From Neobacillus mesonae (GTDB taxonomy: Bacteria > Bacillota > Bacilli > Paenibacillales > Paenibacillaceae), in assembly GCA_023715865.1 (NCBI GenBank), contig JAMBOW010000005.1, positions 248,001 to 312,000 of the forward strand: a stretch of 64,000 nucleotides of DNA, written 5' to 3'. The notes under the pieces were generated by a model, which was not told the DNA's origin, did not search any database, and saw nothing but the letters and a program-made list of their open reading frames with translations. This document shows, piece after piece, positions 59,425 to 64,000 of this stretch. Positions within the stretch are counted from its first letter, which is position 1. Each line of letters starts with the position of its first letter. Both the position numbers and the translations under genes were made by a program.

Positions 59425-60235
59425 CATGGGCACCCGCAACTTTTACTTGATCCCGTACATGCTGTGGATCGTGCTGTTTGTCGTGGCTCCGATTGTGCTT
59501 ATTTTGTATTACTCTTTCTTTAATGTAGAAGGACAGTTCACGTTTGAGAACTACGTGAAGTTTTTTACGCCGGTCTATTTAAAAATGACGCTGAGCTCCT
59601 TCTGGTATGCTCTGCTCATTACGATTTTTTCCTTACTGATTGCGTATCCGACGGCTTATCTTCTTACACGTACGAAGCATAAGCAGCTATGGCTGCTGCT
59701 TGTCATTCTGCCAAGCTGGATCAACTTGCTGCTTAAGGCTTATGCATTCATCGGCTTGTTTGGGACGTACGGGTTTGCGAATGCTCTACTCGAAACCATC
59801 GGTATTGGAACACAGCAGATTTTGTTTACGGATTTCAGCTTTATTTTTGTATCGGTGTACATCTTTATACCGTTTATGATTCTGCCGATCTTTAATGCTA
59901 TTGAGGAGCTGAATCCGTCACTTATCTATGCAGCGAGAGACCTGGGTGCATCGCCTTGGACCACGTTCCGGCGCGTCATCTTTCCTTTGACGTTAAGCGG
60001 AGTTCGAGCAGGCGTGCAGGCGGTATTCATTCCTGCGTTGTCTCTGTTCATGATTACGAGACTGATTGCAGGTAACCGTGTCATTACACTGGGTACGGCA
60101 ATTGAGCAGCATTTTCTCGTGACTCAAGACTGGGGAATGGGGGCCACAATTGCGGTCTTCCTTATCATTATTATGATTGCGATTATGTTTATCAGCGGTC
60201 AAGGAAAGCGGGGTGTACCTCATGGGAAGAAATAG
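59414..60235 (+). CDS. potB: Polyamine importer permease PotB
   Basis: A 273-residue permease with six hydrophobic helices. The ATPase-contact loop is LIYAARDLGASPWTTFRRVIF near residue 174. It overlaps the end of potA by 11 bases and potC by 14 bases, with a ribosome site (CAAGGAG) inside potA. It forms one half of the channel for spermidine/putrescine. Confidence 0.93.
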   Translation: MNRSMGTRNFYLIPYMLWIVLFVVAPIVLILYYSFFNVEGQFTFENYVKFFTPVYLKMTLSSFWYALLITIFSLLIAYPTAYLLTRTKHKQLWLLLVILPSWINLLLKAYAFIGLFGTYGFANALLETIGIGTQQILFTDFSFIFVSVYIFIPFMILPIFNAIEELNPSLIYAARDLGASPWTTFRRVIFPLTLSGVRAGVQAVFIPALSLFMITRLIAGNRVITLGTAIEQHFLVTQDWGMGATIAVFLIIIMIAIMFISGQGKRGVPHGKK

Positions 60236-61025
60236 CAGGCTCTCGAATCTATATTTATTCATTATCTTCGCCATTTTGTACATGCCGATCTTCTACTTGA
60301 TCTTTTACTCCTTCAACAGCGGCGGAACGATGCAGAACTTTGAAGGATTTACGCTCGAATGGTATGAAGAAGTGTTTGCAGATACAAGACTGCTGATTAT
60401 CGTACTGAATACGTTTGTTATTGCACTATTGTCTGCAGTGGCATCCACGATCCTCGGAGTGGCGGGAGCGCTTGCCATTTATCAAGTAAGACGCAAACGG
60501 AACAAAAACACGCTGTTGTCGCTCAACAACGTGCTGATCGTGAGTCCGGACGTCATTATTGGTGCCTCATTCCTCATCTTCTTTACGATGCTGGGAATTC
60601 AACTGGGGTTCAGCTCGGTACTTCTGTCGCATATTGCCTTCAGTGTTCCGATTGTAGTTCTTATGGTGCTGCCTAAGCTTCAGGAGATGAGCCCGACGCT
60701 CATTGACGCGGCAAGAGACCTTGGCGCTTCAAGCTGGCATGTGCTGACAAGAGTCATCCTGCCGTTCGTCAAACCGGGAATTTTCGCCGGGTTCTTTATG
60801 GCACTAACGTATTCGCTTGATGACTTTGCAGTGACGTTCTTCGTTACAGGCAATGGCTTCTCGACACTGTCAGTAGAGATTTACTCTAGGGCAAGGCAAG
60901 GGGTATCGCTCTCTATTAATGCGTTGTCGGCGCTGTTATTCCTGCTTACGATAGTGCTTGTTGTCGGTTACTATTTCATTAATACCCGGCAGTCGAAGCT
61001 TCAAGGAAAGGGGCTGAGACCGTGA
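60222..61025 (+). CDS. potC: Polyamine importer permease PotC
   Basis: A 267-residue permease with six hydrophobic helices and the ATPase-contact loop LIDAARDLGASSWHVLTRVI near residue 162. The start at 60222 (MGRNSRLSN) is chosen because it fits family length and the first helix follows directly; it lies within the end of potB, with GGGGTG upstream. The frame extends upstream another 15 codons. Its TGA overlaps the GTG start of potD. Confidence 0.93.
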   Translation: MGRNSRLSNLYLFIIFAILYMPIFYLIFYSFNSGGTMQNFEGFTLEWYEEVFADTRLLIIVLNTFVIALLSAVASTILGVAGALAIYQVRRKRNKNTLLSLNNVLIVSPDVIIGASFLIFFTMLGIQLGFSSVLLSHIAFSVPIVVLMVLPKLQEMSPTLIDAARDLGASSWHVLTRVILPFVKPGIFAGFFMALTYSLDDFAVTFFVTGNGFSTLSVEIYSRARQGVSLSINALSALLFLLTIVLVVGYYFINTRQSKLQGKGLRP

Positions 61026-62092
61026 AGCAGCTGGTACAGACGTTCAGTGTAGTGCTGGTTGCTGCATTTTTGATGATGTATCTTACATCGGTGCTCAACT
61101 CCAGTGAAGGCTACACTGGCGGAAATACGCTTACTATTTATAACTGGGGCGATTATATTGACCCTGATCTGATTACGGAATTTGAAGAAGAGAGCGGCTT
61201 GAAGGTCGTATATCAGACGTTTGATTCTAACGAAGCAATGATGACCAAGATTCAGCAGGGAGGTACGACCTATGATGTCGCGATCCCTTCTGAATATGCC
61301 ATCAGCAAAATGAAGGAGGACGACCTCCTTTTGCCGCTCGATCATTCCCAAATTCCAAATTTGAAATATATTGATGAGCGGTTCATGGATTTATCCTTTG
61401 ATCCTGGCAATGAGTACTCCATTCCTTATTTCTGGGGTACGGTCGGAATCGTCTTTAATCCCGAGATGACAGATCTCACGTTCAAGAGCTGGGACGATCT
61501 GTGGGATCCAAGTTTGAAAAATCAGATCCTGCTCCTGGATGGTGCAAGAGAGGTCATCGGAATGGGACTGAACAGTCTGCATTATTCGCTGAATGATACA
61601 AATGAAGAGCATTTGCAGGAGGCACTAGCGAAGCTGTCGACCCTTACCCCTAATGTGAAGGCCATTGTAGGCGATGAGATTAAAATGCTGATGGCAGGAG
61701 AGGAAGCGGCTGTCGGTCTAGTCTGGTCGGGCGATGCTTCTGAAATTATGGGCGAGAATGAGAAGCTGGACTATGTTGTTCCGGAGGAAGGATCAAACCT
61801 ATGGTTCGATAACATGGTTATTCCGAAGACGGCACGCAACATCGAAGGGGCTCACCAGTTTATCAACTTCATGCTGGATCCGGAGAATGGAGCGAGAAAT
61901 ACCGAATACGTCGGCTATTCGACGCCAAACGCGGCAGCCCTTGCGCTGCTTCCTGAGGATATTTCGGGGGACGAACGCTTCTATCCGGATGAGGAGCTTA
62001 CCGAGAAGCTGGAAGTCTATGATAACCTGGGCAGACGGATGCTGTCCCACTATAATGATTTGTTCCTTGAGTTTAAAATGCATCCGAAATAA
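61022..62092 (+). CDS. potD: Polyamine-binding protein PotD
   Basis: A 356-residue extracellular binding protein that captures spermidine/putrescine. LTIYNWGDYIDPDLITEFEEESG (given here as the family start: YNWGDYIDP) and PYFWGTVGIVFNP are PotD hallmarks, including the acidic and aromatic residues that hold the polyamine. The GTG start overlaps potC by four bases. The N-terminal helix (TFSVVLVAAFLMMYLTSVL) has no lipobox cysteine, so it is either an uncleaved membrane anchor or a signal peptide of a free protein; most Gram-positive PotD proteins are lipoproteins. Confidence 0.93.
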   Translation: MKQLVQTFSVVLVAAFLMMYLTSVLNSSEGYTGGNTLTIYNWGDYIDPDLITEFEEESGLKVVYQTFDSNEAMMTKIQQGGTTYDVAIPSEYAISKMKEDDLLLPLDHSQIPNLKYIDERFMDLSFDPGNEYSIPYFWGTVGIVFNPEMTDLTFKSWDDLWDPSLKNQILLLDGAREVIGMGLNSLHYSLNDTNEEHLQEALAKLSTLTPNVKAIVGDEIKMLMAGEEAAVGLVWSGDASEIMGENEKLDYVVPEEGSNLWFDNMVIPKTARNIEGAHQFINFMLDPENGARNTEYVGYSTPNAAALALLPEDISGDERFYPDEELTEKLEVYDNLGRRMLSHYNDLFLEFKMHPK

Positions 62093-62103
62093 GAAAGTGT
62101 TTC

Positions 62104-62137
62104 AATCCTTTATCCACATGTGGATAAAGGATTTTTT
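62104..62137 (+). terminator. Terminator after potABCD
   Basis: AATCCTTTATCCACA and TGTGGATAAAGGATT form a 30-bp perfect palindrome followed by TTTT. Confidence 0.9.
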
Positions 62138-62321
62138 ATCTTGGGCAATAAAACCTTAGTATTGACTAAGCTCTAAAATTATTTAAAACGTAGTATCTTT
62201 TACACACTTTTATTCACTAACTGTGTATAATATATAATCATTTACAAGCTTTAATTATTTTTAGCTTTTTTGCCGAGCATTACATACAAAAATTGATTAG
62301 TGGAGAGCAGGGACATACATA

Positions 62322-62945
62322 ATGGGAGAATTACAGACCGTAGTCAAAGATAGACGATCCGCCATGAAGTTCAAGGAAGGAATCACGATCAGCAAACAGG
62401 AGCTTGAGCAGATGTTCTCATTGAATAAGTTTGCTCCTTCTGCGTTTAACTTGCAGCATGCGAATTATCTGGTGCTGCAAAGTCCTGAGGATAAGCAGAA
62501 AGCATATGAGGCGTCTGGCCAGTACAAGACCTTGACTGCCTCTGCTGTCATTATCGTACTTGGGGATACAAAGGCATATCAACAGGTCGGACGGTTATAT
62601 GAAGGAATGCTGACACTTGGCATGATGACACAAACCGAGTACGACCTGGAAACGAGCAGTGTGACTGAAATGTATGAGACGGGAGGACCGTCCTTTCAGC
62701 GGGACGAGGCCATTCGGAATGCGAGCCTGTCGGCGATGCAGCTCATGCTGATTGCTAAGGATATGGGTTGGGATACGTGTCCGATGATCGGTTACGATGA
62801 TCAGCAGCTGGTATCCCTGTTAAATATTCCGGAAGACCTTGTTCCCGTCATGATGATTACGCTGGGTAAAGCCGATGAGGAGAAAATAAGGCCGCGCGGT
62901 TATAGAAAGCCTGTGGATGAATTTGTGAGTTTTGGTCAGCTATAA
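62322..62945 (+). CDS. Nitroreductase-family flavoprotein
   Basis: A 207-residue FMN-dependent NAD(P)H oxidoreductase. The N-terminal RRSAMKF with the FMN-binding arginines, the APSAFNLQHA motif near residue 38 and the late LGKADEEKIRPRGYRKPVDEFV are typical of the YodC/YdgI-like branch. It reduces quinones or nitro compounds in the cytoplasm; its natural substrate is not known. GGAGAGCAGGG precedes the ATG. It is a single-gene unit between terminators. Confidence 0.9.
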   Translation: MGELQTVVKDRRSAMKFKEGITISKQELEQMFSLNKFAPSAFNLQHANYLVLQSPEDKQKAYEASGQYKTLTASAVIIVLGDTKAYQQVGRLYEGMLTLGMMTQTEYDLETSSVTEMYETGGPSFQRDEAIRNASLSAMQLMLIAKDMGWDTCPMIGYDDQQLVSLLNIPEDLVPVMMITLGKADEEKIRPRGYRKPVDEFVSFGQL

Positions 62946-62955
62946 TTGTGGACAA

Positions 62956-62993
62956 AAAAGTCCGGCATCTGCTTACTGCAGTGCCGGACTTTT
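62956..62993 (+). terminator. Terminator after the nitroreductase gene
   Basis: AAAAGTCCGGCA pairs with TGCCGGACTTTT; works for both strands. Confidence 0.88.
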
Positions 62994-62999
62994 CATCCG

Positions 63000-63037
63000 G
63001 GCTGAAAAGGTAAGCAAGTATGCTCACCTTTTCAGCC
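63000..63037 (-). terminator. Hairpin at the end of the minus-strand operon
   Basis: GGCTGAAAAGGT pairs with ACCTTTTCAGCC, extended by AGCA/TGCT. It begins at the stop codon of the microprotein gene; a second hairpin (62956-62993) follows on the same strand. Confidence 0.6.
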
Positions 63038-63219
63038 TAAAAATTCATATAAATAAATTCCGTCGACTCACCAGAAAAAAAGATAATGCCAAGCACAACG
63101 GCGATAATAACAAGTGCACCCGCCACCGAGATAAGCCCCAGCAGGGCCATCCGAGCTATACGTTTACCGAATGCAGCTAAATCCGGTTCTGTCCCTGTTT
63201 TACTGCGCTGTAATTCCAT
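63037..63219 (-). CDS. DltX-like one-helix microprotein ending in FIYMNF
   Basis: A 60-residue protein: a 23-residue charged N-terminus, one membrane helix (MALLGLISVAGALVIIAVVL), then a short outer tail FSGESTEFIYMNF. The end resembles the FIYNEF motif that closes DltX, the small subunit of the teichoic acid D-alanylation machinery, where the motif's tyrosine is needed for acyl transfer. It overlaps the upstream SGNH-like gene by 20 bases and has AAAGG ten bases before its ATG. Because no dltA, dltB or dltC is visible, I read it as a DltX-like partner of an MBOAT-type acyltransferase, not as dltX itself. Confidence 0.65.
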   Translation of the reverse strand: MELQRSKTGTEPDLAAFGKRIARMALLGLISVAGALVIIAVVLGIIFFSGESTEFIYMNF

Positions 63220-64000
63220 ATGGCATCAGCCTTTCATATAATATTTCGCCAAACAGCCGGCTTCCTTCATCCACCATGTGGGAGGAATCATGATAGTATT
63301 CATGCGGGATGAGGTTGCTGCCGCCCTTGTTAAACTCAATAAATGGATAACCGTGGGATTCAATAAGCTCCTGATAAGCTCCCATGACCTTAAAGTAATC
63401 CGTCCAGTTCAGCATGTTATTTCTTGTAATCAAATCCTTGTCCAATGGAGCGGTATAGAAGACCGCTTTTTTGTCATGCTGATCAAGTAAATCGAGTGTC
63501 TTCTCCATCATGGATAGTCCAAAGCTGCTATCTGCATCAAAGGGCTTCTCCCAGGTATACAATGCCGTGAAGTGATCTACAATTCCCGCCTGCTGCTCCT
63601 CATTCAGCTTGTCATACGGAGTAAAGGGGGGAGTGTAAGTTGTTTCAATACCCTGTCTTTCATTGCGCGCAGCGGTAATTTCCCGTCGCAGCTTCTCAAG
63701 AGAAGTACGCGTTCGCAGTAAATCATAGGTTAATACATCACGGTCATGATACAGTGTCCAATGGTTCAGGATATCGGTCGTTATAAAATCGTGCACCGCA
63801 TTTGGCACAGACTGCTCATCCTTGTTTGGGGAACCTTCAAGCCATGACCTAGGAATATTTTGATCGAGCTTGCTTAAAAGCGATGGATAAATTGAAACAT
63901 CCGGTTCGTTATCTGTCAGTGCAAGAATGCCGTAATTAATCTCATAGACGACATAATCGACCTTGTCGATCACAGAAGCGAGGATCGCATAGGTCTCTGG
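63200..64000 (-). CDS. SGNH-like cell-envelope acyltransferase/esterase, 5' end outside window
   Basis: The open frame runs off the right edge; 266 codons are visible. The C-terminal YHDSSHMVDEGSRLFGEIL carries the D-x-x-H pair of SGNH/GDSL or AlgJ-DltD-type enzymes, and VVYEINYGIL, AVFYTAPLDKDL fit the preceding strands of that fold. The Ser-Gly nucleophile block would be upstream, beyond the edge. The downstream DltX-like gene overlaps by 20 bases, so the two are coupled. Together they suggest O-acylation of an envelope polymer, with an MBOAT gene expected further upstream. Family placement is moderate. Confidence 0.6.
   Translation of the reverse strand, partial: PETYAILASVIDKVDYVVYEINYGILALTDNEPDVSIYPSLLSKLDQNIPRSWLEGSPNKDEQSVPNAVHDFITTDILNHWTLYHDRDVLTYDLLRTRTSLEKLRREITAARNERQGIETTYTPPFTPYDKLNEEQQAGIVDHFTALYTWEKPFDADSSFGLSMMEKTLDLLDQHDKKAVFYTAPLDKDLITRNNMLNWTDYFKVMGAYQELIESHGYPFIEFNKGGSNLIPHEYYHDSSHMVDEGSRLFGEILYERLMPYGITAQ

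Noticed and set aside
63200..63973. Complete gene starting at a GTG at 63973
   Set aside because: The same frame continues to the window edge with protein-like sequence, so the GTG is probably an internal valine codon and the gene is cut by the window.

Overview
The window reads as a chromosomal stretch of a spore-forming-type Firmicute close to Paenibacillus. The grounds are indirect but consistent: strong AGGAGG-type ribosome binding sites with frequent TTG/GTG starts, a membrane-bound AraC regulator beside a three-gene LplABC-type sugar importer, catabolite (cre) sites of Bacillus type, GlpP antitermination, an oxygenase-only nitric oxide synthase, and many intrinsic terminators. I see no rRNA, tRNA, insertion sequence, phage or CRISPR array. 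Both edges cut genes: the 3' end of glpP on the left and an SGNH-like protein on the right.

Layout. 1-9.4 kb is a glycerol locus (glpP-glpK ... glpD with a leader terminator) interrupted by a duplicated 226-bp structured element and by a minus-strand operon encoding a PhnCDEE-type importer plus a tyrosine-phosphatase-like enzyme, with a divergent GntR regulator. 9.5-18.5 kb holds a Gfo/Idh/MocA oxidoreductase, HxlR and AbrB-type regulators, lrgAB with a divergent LysR regulator, a nitrilase-superfamily hydrolase with two acetyltransferase-like genes, and a lipoteichoic-acid-synthase-like protein. 18.7-24.6 kb is a sugar ABC importer and its YesN-like regulator. 24.8-32.6 kb has hmoB, a glycerophosphodiesterase, a nuclease-helicase fusion, an MBL hydrolase, a lone uxaC under a consensus cre site, and an unknown membrane protein. 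32.8-43.2 kb carries export and stress functions: MarR plus a heterodimeric ABC exporter, a DUF697/EcsC-like protein, a lipoprotein serpin, a lipid kinase, and TetR with a divergent MMPL exporter.

43.4-53.8 kb looks like a purine-nucleoside salvage island: two nucleoside hydrolases, a PotABCD-like ABC importer with one hydrolase embedded in it, and an adenine deaminase. An eight-unit 78-bp tandem repeat array (first unit divergent, last truncated) and a GC-rich hairpin leader lie just before the deaminase. 53.8-55.6 kb has a decayed type I toxin-like locus, a HAD hydrolase and a dps gene under Fur/PerR-like boxes. 55.8-62.1 kb joins arginine and polyamine functions: nitric oxide synthase, arginase, potABCD. 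The right edge has a nitroreductase and, on the minus strand, an SGNH-like protein followed by a DltX-like one-helix microprotein ending in FIYMNF, which suggests a cell-envelope acylation system continuing beyond the window.
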